From NCBI RefSeq assembly GCF_036345175.1, contig NZ_CP107780.1, positions 1,054,001-1,118,000 of the forward strand: a stretch of 64,000 nt of DNA. The letters run 5' to 3'. Of the stretch, positions 45,052-53,973 are shown piece after piece. Under the pieces are notes generated by a model that made no database searches, was not told where the DNA came from, and worked only from the letters and a program-made list of their open reading frames with translations. How positions within the stretch are numbered: the first letter of the stretch is position 1; every line of letters starts with the position of its first letter. Origin of the DNA: Streptomyces sp. NBC_00576 (GTDB lineage Bacteria; Actinomycetota; Actinomycetes; Streptomycetales; Streptomycetaceae). A program made the translations under genes and the position numbers.

Positions 45052-45068
45052 CATAGTCAGAGCCTATG
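45052..45068. promoter_or_regulatory. LysR-type operator between sdhC and lysR
   Basis: CATAG-N7-CTATG is a perfect interrupted palindrome and contains the T-N11-A signature (T45054, A45066). It lies in the 93-bp divergent gap, 19 nt before the LysR start. A -10-like TATCCT (45075-45080) follows, suggesting leaderless lysR transcription under autoregulation. Confidence 0.7.
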
Positions 45069-45086
45069 CAGGCCTATCCTGGACAC

Positions 45087-45971
45087 ATGCAGTTCCAGCA
45101 GCTCCAGTACTTCGTGGCGGTCGCCGAGACCCGGCACTTCACCCGCGCCGCGGATCTCGTCCATGTCGCGCAGCCGTCGCTCTCCCAGCAGATCAAGTCG
45201 CTGGAACGGGAGTTGGGGGCCGAACTGTTCCTGCGGGCGCGCGGCAACATCACGCTCACGGACGCCGGCGAGGCACTCCTCCCGCTGGCCCGGCGCATTC
45301 TGGCCGACGCGGACACGGCCCGGCACGAGGTGCAGGAGCTGGTGCAGCTCCGGGCCGGCCGGATCCGGCTGGGCGCGACCCCGAGCCTTTGCACGGGTCT
45401 GCTGCCGGACGTGCTGCGCGCCTTCCACGACCGCTATCCCGGTATCCGGCTGCTGATCGAGGAGGGCGGCTCGCACGACCTCGTACGGGAGCTGGCGCGC
45501 GGCGCCCTGGACCTGGCCCTGGTCGTCCTCCCGCTGCCGACACCGTCCCCGGCGCTGACCACGCTGGAGGTCCTGCGCGAGGACCTGGTGGTGGTGTCGT
45601 CCCCGGATGCGCCCGCCCCCGGCCGGGGCCGGCGGACCGTCCGCGTCGCCGACCTGGCGGGCGAACGCCTGGTGATGTTCCGGCACGGCTACGACCTGCG
45701 CGAACTGACCGTGGCCGCGTGCCGCGCCGAGGGCTTCGAACCGGACTTCGCGGTGGAGGGCGGTGAGATGGACGCGGTGCTGGGGTTTGTGCGGGCGGGG
45801 TTGGGCGTGGCCGTCGTGCCGCGCATGGTGGCGAGCCGGTCGGGGCGCGGGCTACGGGTGACTCCGTTGGCTCGGCCGGGGTTGTTCCGGGTGATCGCGC
45901 TGGCGCACCGGAGTGATGTGGCTCCGCCTCGGGCGGCTCGGGAGTTTCAGCGGATGTTGCTTGAACGGTGA
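45087..45971 (+). CDS. LysR-family transcriptional regulator
   Basis: 294 aa. The N-terminal winged HTH is MQFQQLQYFVAVAETRHFTR... AADLVHVAQPSLSQQIKSLE, followed by a substrate-binding domain. The close ending GVAVVPRMVASRSGRGLRVT is typical. It is divergent from sdhCAB with a T-N11-A palindrome in between, so it probably controls this succinate dehydrogenase and itself; the inducer is unknown. The ATG at 45087 is 6 nt after TATCCT and has no Shine-Dalgarno, consistent with a leaderless mRNA. Confidence 0.92.
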   Translation: MQFQQLQYFVAVAETRHFTRAADLVHVAQPSLSQQIKSLERELGAELFLRARGNITLTDAGEALLPLARRILADADTARHEVQELVQLRAGRIRLGATPSLCTGLLPDVLRAFHDRYPGIRLLIEEGGSHDLVRELARGALDLALVVLPLPTPSPALTTLEVLREDLVVVSSPDAPAPGRGRRTVRVADLAGERLVMFRHGYDLRELTVAACRAEGFEPDFAVEGGEMDAVLGFVRAGLGVAVVPRMVASRSGRGLRVTPLARPGLFRVIALAHRSDVAPPRAAREFQRMLLER

Positions 45972-45992
45972 GGGGCGTTGCACTGTGCTGCC

Positions 45993-46079
45993 GGGGCGCG
46001 GGGGCTGTGGACACAGCTCAGGTGGTGCGTGGCTGGTCGCGCCCGCGGCGGAGCCGCAAATGTCACAGCCCCGCGCCCC
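45993..46079. repeat. Inverted dispersed repeat / terminator downstream of lysR
   Basis: GGGGCGCGGGGGCTGTG (45993-46009) and CACAGCCCCGCGCCCC (46064-46079) pair with one bulge. The internal minus-strand part (46027-46046) reads GCGGGCGCGACCAGCCACGC, the same core as the repeat at 39756-39800. No gene fits 45972-46128. Confidence 0.65.
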
Positions 46080-46128
46080 TGTCGGGGCGCTCCGGCCCAG
46101 GCAGGATCCAACAGCCCCCGTGTCCTCC

Positions 46129-48273
46129 TCAGCCCGTCGCGTCCGCCAGTGCCAGGTCGTGGAGGCGTTCCGGGGGGCCCGGGCGGGCGTAGTACCAGCC
46201 CTGGGCCGTGTCGCAGCCCAGTATGCGGAGTTGCTCTGCCTGGGCGCCCGTTTCCACGCCCTCGACCGTGACCGTGAGGTTCAGGCTGTGGGCGAGGGAG
46301 ACGATCCCTTCGACGATCTTGAGGTCGACGGGGTCCGCCGGGAACTGCTGCATCCCCTGGGTGAAGGAACGGTCGAGCTTGAGGATGCTCACCGGGAGGC
46401 GGCGCAGGTTGGCGAGGTTCGAGTAGCCGGTGCCGAAGTCGTCCAGGGCGATGTCGACGCCCATCTCGGCGAGGCGGCGCAGAGGCTTGAGGAGGTCGTC
46501 GTCGGCGCCGATCAGCGCCGACTCCGTCACCTCCAGACACAGCGCCTGGGGCTCCAGGCCCGCGCGTTCCAGGATGTCGACCGTGTCCTGCACCAGGCCG
46601 GGGTGGGTGAGCTGGCATGGGGACAGGTTGACGTTGATACGCAGGGGGCCGCCGGCCGGGTGTCCGCCGTACTGTTCCTGCCAGTCACGGGCCTGGCGCA
46701 CCGACTGTTCCAGGACCCAGCGGCCGAGCGGGACGATCAGGCCGGTGTGTTCGGCGAGCGGGATGAAGCGGTCGGGGCCGAGCACGCCGTGCTGCGGATG
46801 CAGCCAGCGCACCAGGGCCTCGGCGCCGCGGACACTGCCGTCGCCGAGGTGGACCAGCGGCTGGTACTCGATGAAGAACTCGCTGCGATCCAGGGCCGCC
46901 GGCAGTGCCGTGGTGAGCCCGTGGCGGGTGATCGCCTTCAAGTCGGCCTCGGGGTCGGCCAGTTCGAAGCGGTTGCCGCCCGCCGATTTCGCCCGGTACA
47001 TGGTGATGTCGGCGCTGCGCAGCACTTCCGCCGGGCCGCGCTCCCCCGCCGGCCCCTCGACGATGCCGATACTGCCGCGCACGGTCAGCTCACGGCCGTC
47101 GACGCTGACCGGGGCGATCAGCGCGTGCATGATGCGGGCGGCGAGCTCGTCGACCTCGGCCTCGGTGTCGGGGCCGGTGGTCAGCGCCACGAACTCGTCG
47201 CCGCCCAGCCTGGCCACCATCTCGCCCGGCGCGGTCGCACAGGACTGCAGCCGGTCGGCGACCTCGACGAGCAGCCGGTCGCCGGCCGCGTGGCCGAGGC
47301 TGTCGTTGATGGTCTTGAAGCCGTCGAGGTCGAGGTAGCACAGGCCGAAGCGCTGGCCGGCGCCCGCCGACACCGCCTTCTCCAGGCGTTCGAAGAACAG
47401 CGTGCGGTTGGGCAGCCCGGTGAGCGCGTCGTGCGTGGCCTCGTACCGCAGCCGCAGGTTGAGGAGCCGGCGCTCGGTGGTGTCCTCCATCAGGGCCAGC
47501 TGGTACTGCGGGTGGCCGTCGGCGTCCCGGAGCAGGGAGACCGTGAGGTTGGTCCACAGGACCGTCCCGTCGGGGCGGTAGAACGCCTTCTCGACGTGGT
47601 AGTGCTCGCGCTCGCCGCGGACGAGTTCCTCGTACAGCTTCCAGACCTGAGGGGCGTCGTCCGGGTGGGTCCAGTCGGTGACCCTGCGGCCTCGTACGGT
47701 CTGCTCCGAGCCGCCGAACATGCGTTGCAACGCGCCGTTTATCTGCAGGATGTTCCCGTCGAGGTCGGCGATGCCGATGCCTATGGCCGCGCCCTCGAAG
47801 ACCGCCCGGAAGCGGGCCTCGCTGTCGTGCAGCGCCTCGGCGACCGCGCTGCGCGCGCTCTGCGCGGCCCATGCGATCGCCTCCTGCTCGGCCAGCGTCC
47901 GGTCGCGCAGCGCGCCGGCGTATCCGGCGGCCATGGCGTGCTGGAGCCTCGACGAACGGTTGCGCAGGTCCTCCTGCGGGCCGTCCTCGCCGCAGTACAG
48001 CACCAGGTAGGCGTCCACGCAGTCGAGCGAGCGGCTGAGCGCCTCGGGGTCGGTGCAGTGCGCGGAGACCAGCGCGGCGCCGACCGCCCGGCCCTCCTCG
48101 GCGTCGAACGTCCTGGCCCGCAGCGCCTCACTCAACCGCCCGGCGAGCGGCAGGAGTTGCTCCTCGAACTCGACCCGGGTGAGCGACGTGGAGGTCACCT
48201 GGTAGACCGCCCGGCTCCAGATGGTGACGAACCTGCGCAGTCTGTCCTGGGGGCCGTCCGGCTCGGCGGTCAC
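46129..48273 (-). CDS. rmdA: PAS-GGDEF-EAL c-di-GMP protein (RmdA-like)
   Basis: 714 aa, soluble. An N-terminal conserved region of unknown fold is followed by PAS (about 150-275; SEARFRAVFEGAAIGIGIAD) and GGDEF (about 285-440; intact ARLGGDEFVAL near 357). The EAL domain (about 450-705) has EALVRW near 486, NVNLSP, LEVTES, DDFGTGYS and KLDRSF, so both cyclase and phosphodiesterase sites look intact. The layout and context match S. coelicolor RmdA, a cytosolic c-di-GMP phosphodiesterase affecting aerial mycelium (from memory). The GTG start overlaps the methyltransferase stop by 4 nt. Confidence 0.88.
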   Translation of the reverse strand: MTAEPDGPQDRLRRFVTIWSRAVYQVTSTSLTRVEFEEQLLPLAGRLSEALRARTFDAEEGRAVGAALVSAHCTDPEALSRSLDCVDAYLVLYCGEDGPQEDLRNRSSRLQHAMAAGYAGALRDRTLAEQEAIAWAAQSARSAVAEALHDSEARFRAVFEGAAIGIGIADLDGNILQINGALQRMFGGSEQTVRGRRVTDWTHPDDAPQVWKLYEELVRGEREHYHVEKAFYRPDGTVLWTNLTVSLLRDADGHPQYQLALMEDTTERRLLNLRLRYEATHDALTGLPNRTLFFERLEKAVSAGAGQRFGLCYLDLDGFKTINDSLGHAAGDRLLVEVADRLQSCATAPGEMVARLGGDEFVALTTGPDTEAEVDELAARIMHALIAPVSVDGRELTVRGSIGIVEGPAGERGPAEVLRSADITMYRAKSAGGNRFELADPEADLKAITRHGLTTALPAALDRSEFFIEYQPLVHLGDGSVRGAEALVRWLHPQHGVLGPDRFIPLAEHTGLIVPLGRWVLEQSVRQARDWQEQYGGHPAGGPLRINVNLSPCQLTHPGLVQDTVDILERAGLEPQALCLEVTESALIGADDDLLKPLRRLAEMGVDIALDDFGTGYSNLANLRRLPVSILKLDRSFTQGMQQFPADPVDLKIVEGIVSLAHSLNLTVTVEGVETGAQAEQLRILGCDTAQGWYYARPGPPERLHDLALADATG

Positions 48274-49082
48274 GCCTTGCGTCCCACGCCGGCGAATCCG
48301 GAGAAGGAGTACGCGTCCTCGTCCTCCGGTGCGGTCTCCGGCCGCCAGTGCGGCATCGCCACCAGTCCCGGTTCCACCATGTCGTACCCCTCGAAGAACC
48401 GCGCGATCGCATCGCGCGAGCGCATGACCAGCGGGTTGCGAATGTCCTTGTATACGTCGACCGCGCCCCCGGCCCGCTCCGGCGGCAGCGGGATTCCCTC
48501 GTACGAGGCATGCGTCAGGACGAGCAGGCTGCCGGGCGCGAGCGCGTCGCGCAGCTCGGCGACCGCCGCGTACGGGTCGTCCATGTCTTCCACGAAGTGC
48601 AGTATGGCAACGAGAAGCAGGGCCACTGGCCGGTTCTGGTCGATCAGGCCCTGCACCTGGGGGCTGTCCAGGATCTCCCGGGGCTTGCGCAGATCGGCGG
48701 CGAGGACGTCCGCGTGCTCGTTGCCGGCCAGGACCGCCTGGCTGTGTGCGACGGCAACCGGGTCGTGGTCGATGTACATCACCCGCGCCTCGGGGCTGAC
48801 CGACTGCACCACTTCGTGGACGCTGCCGAAGGTGGGAATACCGGAGCCGATGTCGAGGAACTGGGTGATGCCCTCGGCGGCGGCGAAGCGGACGGCCCGG
48901 CGCATGAAAGCGCGGTTCGCCTGCATGATCTTCGGAAGTCCCGGCATGAACTCCATCGCCCTGCGAGCCGCTTGCCGGTCGACCTCGAAGTTGTGCGAAC
49001 CGCCCAGGTAGAAGTCGTAGATCCGGGAAACGCTCGGCACCGAGATGTCGATGCCCCGGGGGGCCCAGGCGGGACGCTCCAT
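48270..49082 (-). CDS. DUF574 S-adenosylmethionine-dependent methyltransferase
   Basis: 270 aa, Methyltransf_19/DUF574 family, greatly expanded in Streptomyces. The N-terminal VSRIYDFYLGGSHNFEVDRQ, the SAM site ITQFLDIGSGIPTFGSVHEV, MYIDHDPVAVAHSQAVL and PVALLLVAILHFVEDMDDPY are diagnostic. The substrate is unknown. It is coupled (GTGA) to rmdA, so its product is made with a c-di-GMP enzyme. A TTGAGA-N17-GGATAC promoter lies about 160 bp upstream. Confidence 0.9.
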   Translation of the reverse strand: MERPAWAPRGIDISVPSVSRIYDFYLGGSHNFEVDRQAARRAMEFMPGLPKIMQANRAFMRRAVRFAAAEGITQFLDIGSGIPTFGSVHEVVQSVSPEARVMYIDHDPVAVAHSQAVLAGNEHADVLAADLRKPREILDSPQVQGLIDQNRPVALLLVAILHFVEDMDDPYAAVAELRDALAPGSLLVLTHASYEGIPLPPERAGGAVDVYKDIRNPLVMRSRDAIARFFEGYDMVEPGLVAMPHWRPETAPEDEDAYSFSGFAGVGRKA

Positions 49083-49245
49083 CTATCTCTCTCCCAGGAG
49101 TTGGCAGGCGTTGGCGCTCCAGTGTTCGAGCTGAGGTTACTGATCGCCTGCCAAAGGAGCGAGCGGAAACGGAAATTGACCATCCGTTCCCGGTCACTGC
49201 CTGCGGCACGTGCCGAATTGACGTACCGCGAACTCTCTACGAAAA

Positions 49246-49274
49246 GTATCCGGAGCGTTCCAAAGAGTTCTCAA
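49246..49274 (-). promoter_or_regulatory. Candidate sigma-70-type promoter of the methyltransferase-rmdA operon
   Basis: Read on the minus strand: TTGAGA (49274-49269), 17 nt, GGATAC (49251-49246). The 49083-49464 gap has no gene, and its right end is a long hairpin. Confidence 0.45.
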
Positions 49275-49378
49275 AGTTACGAAGTGTCGTTGCCGACTCC
49301 CGGTGAAATACGGCGAGTCGGGGACGATTCACCGGCAAATCGCCCTTCCTTCCGTCGCGTTCCGGACATGCCGAAGCG

Positions 49379-49427
49379 GCCTGTTCCCTCCGTCCCGCAC
49401 GGAGCGTGCGGGACGGAGGGAACAGGC
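49379..49427. terminator. Long perfect terminator hairpin
   Basis: A 22-bp uninterrupted stem (GCCTGTTCCCTCCGTCCC... with its complement) and a 5-nt loop. It lies 38 nt past the lipoprotein stop. Confidence 0.9.
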
Positions 49428-49464
49428 CCGGAGAAGTCGGGTTCCCCTGTTACGGGTTCGACTG

Positions 49465-50463
49465 TTACTGGTTCGGCGCGCCGACCAGCTTGCCGTCGGG
49501 TGCCACGGCGTACCAGGTGCCGCCGACGCCCTGGCCGTTGGTGTCACCGGGCTTCTTGTCGTTGATGAAGGTGTAGATGGGCGAGCAGTTGAGCGTCTGC
49601 TGCTCGGCACCGTCGGGCCGGGTGAAGTTCATGTAGCCCTTCTCCTTGATGCCCTTGGTCTCCTTGAAGGCGACCGGCTCGACGACCGGCCACTTCTCCA
49701 GGCAGGCACCGACACAGGCGGACACCGGCTTCGGCCAGGCCTCGTCCTTCAGGAAGCGGTAGACCGTCATGCCGTTCTTGTCGACGACGATCGTCCCGAG
49801 CTTGGGGTCGTTGCGGGTGGACAGGCCGGGCTGCGCGGCGAGCGTCGCCTTCTTGCCGTCGGGCGCGAGGCCGTACCACTTGCCGCCCACACCCTGGCCC
49901 TTGATGTCGCCGGGCGCGGTGTCCTTGGCGTAGTAGTAGGCGGCCCAGCCGCCGATGGTGAGCTGCTTGGTGCCGTCGGAACGGGTCACCTCGCCGAGCA
50001 GTGCGGCGTCGACACCGGCACCTGCCGAGACATCGTCCGCCGGAACCGGCGGCCAGGCGGTGGCGCAGTCGCCGTCACAGTTGGACTTCGGCGGTTCGGC
50101 CGTGTCCTGGTCGAAGCGGTACATCGTGCGGCCGCTGCTGCTGGCCAGCACACTGCCGATCTTCGCGTTGGTGACCACGTTCAACTGGCCCGCCGAGGCC
50201 GAGTTGCCCGCGGCGGCCTGCTCTCCATCGGCTTCCGTACCGGTACCGGTGCCGGCACCAGTGTCCGTGCCGGTGCCGGTGCCGGCGCCCGCACCTGCCG
50301 TGCTCGTGCCGGCCACGGATCCGTAACCACCGGCGGCCGGGGCCGCCGCGCCGACGTTCTGGCTGCTCGTGTCGGTGGCCTTGTCCTGACCGCACGCCGT
50401 CGTCAGCGCCAGCACGGCCGCAGCTGACGCTACGAGTGAGGCGCTCCGCCAGGAGGTCTTCAT
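49465..50463 (-). CDS. SCO0930-type lipoprotein with repeated secreted-repeat domains
   Basis: 332 aa. The lipobox LALTTACG sets Cys24 as the lipidated residue. A Gly/Thr/Ala low-complexity linker (GAGAGTGTGTDTGAGTGTGT) comes next. Then come repeats of the PF03640 secreted-repeat type: SGRTMYRFDQDTAEPPKSNC, then GDCATAWPPV; the second copy is NGMTVYRFLKDEAWPKPVSA then GACLEKWPVV. Each is followed by GQGVGGKWY/GQGVGGTWY. Function is unknown, and some relatives bind copper or heme. GGGGAG precedes the ATG. It is divergent from the proline-rich protein gene. Confidence 0.87.
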   Translation of the reverse strand: MKTSWRSASLVASAAAVLALTTACGQDKATDTSSQNVGAAAPAAGGYGSVAGTSTAGAGAGTGTGTDTGAGTGTGTEADGEQAAAGNSASAGQLNVVTNAKIGSVLASSSGRTMYRFDQDTAEPPKSNCDGDCATAWPPVPADDVSAGAGVDAALLGEVTRSDGTKQLTIGGWAAYYYAKDTAPGDIKGQGVGGKWYGLAPDGKKATLAAQPGLSTRNDPKLGTIVVDKNGMTVYRFLKDEAWPKPVSACVGACLEKWPVVEPVAFKETKGIKEKGYMNFTRPDGAEQQTLNCSPIYTFINDKKPGDTNGQGVGGTWYAVAPDGKLVGAPNQ

Positions 50464-50725
50464 TGTGAAACTCCCCGTAATCGTTAGGGTGTTGCGACGC
50501 CCTGCTGGCCCGCCGCACGGTCCTAGGTACGGGCGGGGGTGGTCACTGTGTTCAACCACCGCGCAAATTTCTTTCCGAACCCTGTGGCCACACCCGTCAC
50601 ACCTCGCACGCGAGGACGATCACGGGCCCCATCTAGAACGCGCGATCCAAACCGCTGCACGACATATGTCACTCGTTCGGGGCAATCTCCTCGCGCTCCC
50701 GCGCGCGCGGGAGCGCCCAGCGCAC

Positions 50726-51487
50726 ATGATCTTCGTCGTGTATGGACCCACACGGACCCGACTCGCCCTCGCCATACGGGTATTGGCGCTGCTGGCCCTG
50801 ACCTGGCTGCTCGTCGGCATGCCGGTCGGCACGGCCGACGCGAAGACCTGCGTCTCCGTCTCCACCGGCTCGGGCAGCGACACCTCGGTGACGGTCACCG
50901 GGAACGGCGCCACGGTCACGGTCGGCACCGGTGTCCCGGTCGCCACCGGAGACGGCTGGTCGGTCAGCGCGGGCAACGGTGGAGCGGCCGTCACCGGAAA
51001 CGGTACGGCGGTCGTCACCGGCACCGGCACCTGGTGCCCGAGCCCGACACCGACGCCGCCCTGCCCCACGCCAACGCCCACACCCACACCGACTCCCCCA
51101 CCGACGCCGACTCCCCCACCGGAACCTCCGCCACCGCCGAAACCGAGGCCCACCCCCACCCCGACCCCGGAGCCCACTCCCCCGCGGAAACCGACGCCGG
51201 CACCGGAGCCGAAGCCACCGGCCGCGCCGCCCGCCCCGGCCCCGCGGCCGACCCCGAGTCCACCGCCGCCTCCCGCCCCCGTACCCAGCCCGGCGCACAC
51301 ACCGACGCGCACCGCGAAGCCGGCCCCGAGCCCGACCGCGTCGCCAACTCCGGCTCCGGTGAGTTACCCGCCGTACCACGTGTCCGCCCACAAACGGACC
51401 GTCCACAGCGGCCCGTCACTGGTCTCGTTCACCCTGCTCGTCACCCTGCCCGCCGTGATCGCCGTCGCCGCGCTGCGTCCGCGCTGA
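50726..51487 (+). CDS. Proline-rich membrane-anchored surface protein
   Basis: 253 aa. A hydrophobic N-terminus (VLALLALTWLLVGMPVGTADA) looks like a signal peptide. A Gly/Thr/Val-rich part (TGNGATVTVGTGVPVATG) is followed by about 100 residues of Pro-Thr and Pro-Lys repeats and a C-terminal helix (LVSFTLLVTLPAVIAVAAL) ending RPR. This reads as a wall-spanning protein held in the membrane; no sortase motif is seen. The start is uncertain: the ATG at 50726 has GGGAG 12 nt upstream. I do not recognise a family. Codon bias supports coding. Confidence 0.65.
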   Translation: MIFVVYGPTRTRLALAIRVLALLALTWLLVGMPVGTADAKTCVSVSTGSGSDTSVTVTGNGATVTVGTGVPVATGDGWSVSAGNGGAAVTGNGTAVVTGTGTWCPSPTPTPPCPTPTPTPTPTPPPTPTPPPEPPPPPKPRPTPTPTPEPTPPRKPTPAPEPKPPAAPPAPAPRPTPSPPPPPAPVPSPAHTPTRTAKPAPSPTASPTPAPVSYPPYHVSAHKRTVHSGPSLVSFTLLVTLPAVIAVAALRPR

Positions 51488-51505
51488 CCCCTTGGAGGCA
51501 TCCCC

Positions 51506-52270
51506 TTGTCGGAATGGCTTGTTCTCGCCGTCGCGATCGCGGCCGCGTGCGCGGTCGTCATCCTCATCACCTTCGTACGAGACCGCAGGGCCCCGGAGGA
51601 CGAGGATCCGTCCGACACCCCGGACGTGATCGAGTACATGACGATGTGGATCGGCGTGGTGTACGCCATCGTGCTGGGTCTGGCCATCGCCGGCGTCTGG
51701 GAAGCGCGCGGCGTCGCCCAGGACCATGTCTCGACCGAGGCCCACGCACTGCACGAGATCTCGGAGCGCGTCCGGGTCTACCCGCCCGACGTCCGTGACC
51801 GCATTCGGGACGACGTCAACGCCTATGTCGGACACGTCGTCAAAACCGAGTGGCAGGAGATGGCCGACAACGGCCAGGTCACCAAGCGCGGCGACCAGTT
51901 GTTGCAGCGCATCCGCGTCGATGTCACCGACTACGAGCCGAAGACGGACTTCCAGGCGCAGGCCTACCAGCCGCTCCTCGACCAGGTGACCACGGCGGAC
52001 CAGGCCCGCACGGCACGCGCCGACTCGACCGGGCCGACCATGCCCGGCGTCGTGTGGTTCGGCCTGATCGCGGGGGCCATGATCACCGTCGGCATGATCT
52101 TCGCTCTCCAGATCCGTCGCACACCCCGCGAACTGATCCTCGCCGGGCTGTTCTCCACCCTGATCGCCTTCCTGCTCTTCCTGATCTGGGACTTCGACGC
52201 GCCCTACAGCCGCGGCATCACAGCCACGGCCGATCCGTTCCTGACGCTCTTTCCGTTCGCGGGCCGCTGA
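51506..52270 (+). CDS. DUF4239 membrane protein
   Basis: 254 aa, four predicted helices: two at the N-terminus (LVLAVAIAAACAVVILITFV; YMTMWIGVVYAIVLGLAIAG) and two at the C-terminus (VVWFGLIAGAMITVGMIFAL; GLFSTLIAFLLFLIWDFDAP), with a soluble middle. This is the DUF4239 (bestrophin-like) layout; its function is unknown. The only suitable start is TTG at 51506, with GGAGG 7 nt upstream. The proline-rich gene ends 18 nt upstream, so they are likely cotranscribed. Confidence 0.85.
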   Translation: MSEWLVLAVAIAAACAVVILITFVRDRRAPEDEDPSDTPDVIEYMTMWIGVVYAIVLGLAIAGVWEARGVAQDHVSTEAHALHEISERVRVYPPDVRDRIRDDVNAYVGHVVKTEWQEMADNGQVTKRGDQLLQRIRVDVTDYEPKTDFQAQAYQPLLDQVTTADQARTARADSTGPTMPGVVWFGLIAGAMITVGMIFALQIRRTPRELILAGLFSTLIAFLLFLIWDFDAPYSRGITATADPFLTLFPFAGR

Positions 52271-52323
52271 CCGCCCGCGACCGGGTGGGGGCCGGCTGAC
52301 GGTTCCTCACCGCCTGCGTCCAC

Positions 52324-52354
52324 GGGGGACACTCGCCACGCGCGGGTGTCCCCC
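52324..52354. terminator. Terminator hairpin after the DUF4239 gene
   Basis: GGGGGACAC and GTGTCCCCC, 9-bp perfect stem, 13-nt loop, in the 262-bp gap before the next secreted protein. The rest of this gap has no other structure I recognise. Confidence 0.75.
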
Positions 52355-52532
52355 GACTTGCTCAACGAGATCCCCTGAGTGGCCCACATCTGTGACCCAT
52401 TTGCACGACACCGATCGCGCGTACGCACACACGTTCCTAGCGTTTCGGTCATCGAGGTGCATTTCTGGCGCGACCGGTACGGCGCGAGCGGAAAAGGTCC
52501 GCAACTGCTCCTCGGGGACCCGGAGGACTCAC

Positions 52533-53057
52533 ATGGGCGCGATACGCGTCGCCTCGGCGGCACTGCTGGGCGTCACCGCCCTCGCCTGCACCGCTCCCGC
52601 CGCTCACGCGGTCGTCACGGACAACAGCGTCACGTCGTTCGGCTTCAGTGTCGTGCCCTCGACCATCGCGGCGGGCGGACAGGTCACCCTGCGTGTGGAC
52701 AACTGCAACGACGACACCCGGGTGTCCTCCGGCGTCTTCGATCCGCTCACCATCCCCAAGGGGCACTCGTCGACGACGGCGAAGGTCGACTGGGACGCCA
52801 AACCGGGGGCGGCGTACCGGGTGACGTTCACCTGCGGCGGCGAGAGCGGACACACCGATCTCACCATCGCCATCGGGCACCCCAGCGACCCGACGCACTA
52901 CCCCCTGCCCGTCCAGCGGGGTGTGCACGCGGGCGAGGGCGGCAGCGCCGCCGGCTTCGACCTCAAGGAGATCGGCCTCGGAGCGGCGCTCATCGCGGGG
53001 TCGCTGACGGTGGCACACCACTTCTCACGCCGTCGCCCGAGCGACGACAACACCTGA
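52533..53057 (+). CDS. Small secreted protein with C-terminal membrane anchor
   Basis: 174 aa. GGAGG stands 6 nt before the ATG. A signal peptide (IRVASAALLGVTALACTAPA) precedes a beta-rich domain (FSVVPSTIAAGGQVTLRVDN... AAYRVTFTCGGESGHTDLTI) with two Cys likely disulfide-bonded. The end is a hydrophobic stretch (IGLGAALIAGSLTVAHHF) followed by SRRR, the layout of a sorting or stop-transfer tail, but without an LPXTG/LAXTG motif. A second protein of the same architecture is encoded convergently, with a sortase beyond it. Confidence 0.75.
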   Translation: MGAIRVASAALLGVTALACTAPAAHAVVTDNSVTSFGFSVVPSTIAAGGQVTLRVDNCNDDTRVSSGVFDPLTIPKGHSSTTAKVDWDAKPGAAYRVTFTCGGESGHTDLTIAIGHPSDPTHYPLPVQRGVHAGEGGSAAGFDLKEIGLGAALIAGSLTVAHHFSRRRPSDDNT

Positions 53058-53071
53058 CCCGGCAGTACCCG

Positions 53072-53120
53072 AACAGCGTTTCGCCCCGGAACCTGACGGG
53101 TTCCGGGGCGAAACGCTGTT
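53072..53120. terminator. Long perfect bidirectional terminator
   Basis: A 22-bp uninterrupted stem (5' arm starts AACAGCGTTTCGCCCCGG) with a 5-nt loop, between two convergent secreted-protein genes. Confidence 0.92.
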
Positions 53121-53153
53121 GACGTGCGGTCCGCGCTCCTGAGGGAGTGAGCC

Positions 53154-53642
53154 TCAGATCCTGTTCTCGGACCGGCGGCGCATCCAGAACACACCACCGC
53201 CGACGAGCGCGGCGGCCACCAGCCCGCCTCCGATCGCGATGTCGGCCGGGGTGGCCCCGGTGGAACTGCTGCCACCGAGACCGCCTCGGACGCCACCGAT
53301 GACCGTGAAGACCCCGGAGAACACCTGGGGCCTGCCCTCGCAGGTGGTGGTGACGCTGTACGAGCCTGCGCTCGCGTTCGAGTTGACGGTCACCGTCGCC
53401 GTCGCCGAGTTGGTCCCCCTGGGGGAGAGGTTGGCTCTCGAGAAGGCGTTCGAACTGATGGTGCTGTTCGAACGAGTGCAGGCTGAGCCGTCGACCGTGA
53501 GCACCAGCTGACCGCCCGGCGCGATGGCGCTCGGTGCGGCGGTGACGCCGGACGGCTGGTCCCAGGCCGAGGCCGTCGGGGCGGCGAGCCCCACCGCGGC
53601 AGCCATGGCGGCAGACACCACCAGGGCACGAGTAGTACGCAT
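53154..53642 (-). CDS. Small secreted protein with sorting-like C-terminus
   Basis: 162 aa. GGAGG stands 5 nt before the ATG. The signal peptide is ALVVSAAMAAAVGLAAPTAS. The middle domain (APSAIAPGGQLVLTVDGSAC... AGSYSVTTTCEGRPQVFSGV) parallels that of the protein at 52533: the same PSxIAxGGQ start and two Cys. The tail SSSTGATPADIAIGG, a hydrophobic run and RRRSEN resembles a degenerate sortase signal (xxxTG-helix-Arg). The class F sortase gene is divergent 331 bp away, making this a candidate substrate (inference). Confidence 0.78.
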   Translation of the reverse strand: MRTTRALVVSAAMAAAVGLAAPTASAWDQPSGVTAAPSAIAPGGQLVLTVDGSACTRSNSTISSNAFSRANLSPRGTNSATATVTVNSNASAGSYSVTTTCEGRPQVFSGVFTVIGGVRGGLGGSSSTGATPADIAIGGGLVAAALVGGGVFWMRRRSENRI

Positions 53643-53973
53643 GTGAACCTCCGCGGAAGGCGCCCCGGGACCCGTCCCCGGTCGATCGGCGAGAAAACGC
53701 CTCCCAGACGAACCCTCAGATGCCGTGCGCGCAGCCGCATTTCGGGAATGGTCCGTCCTGGTGAGAGGACACGCCGACGGAAGACCACACAATCAGATAT
53801 TGCCGCAGGTCACGGACCGTCAGAAAAATACTTTCCCCGGCGACCCGGATGGCGCACGAACGACACGTCCGCCACCCGTTCGCCGCTGCCCCGTCGCCGG
53901 TTTCCCGCCGGACGCTTAGCGTTCTCGTATGCGCGATTGACCCGGCGACGGCCGGGTCGAGAGGGGATGGCGA
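53643..53973. promoter_or_regulatory. Divergent promoter region between secreted protein and sortase genes
   Basis: 331 bp without a credible gene. An A/T-richer patch (about 53800-53835) on the sortase side may hold a promoter. I see no strong palindrome. Confidence 0.4.

Noticed and set aside
45913..49011. Plus-strand open frame of more than 1000 codons opposite rmdA and the methyltransferase
   Set aside because: The opposite strand carries intact GGDEF, EAL and methyltransferase motifs; the antisense product has none.
50237..50300. GGTGCC/GGTACC-type repeats, first considered as a repeat array
   Set aside because: They encode the Gly-Thr linker of the lipoprotein in frame; no CRISPR-like spacer structure.
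50538..50560. GGTGGT/ACCACC hairpin in the gap between lipoprotein and proline-rich genes
   Set aside because: Only a 6-bp stem with an 11-nt loop and no context; too weak to call. The 50464-50725 gap shows nothing else I can support.
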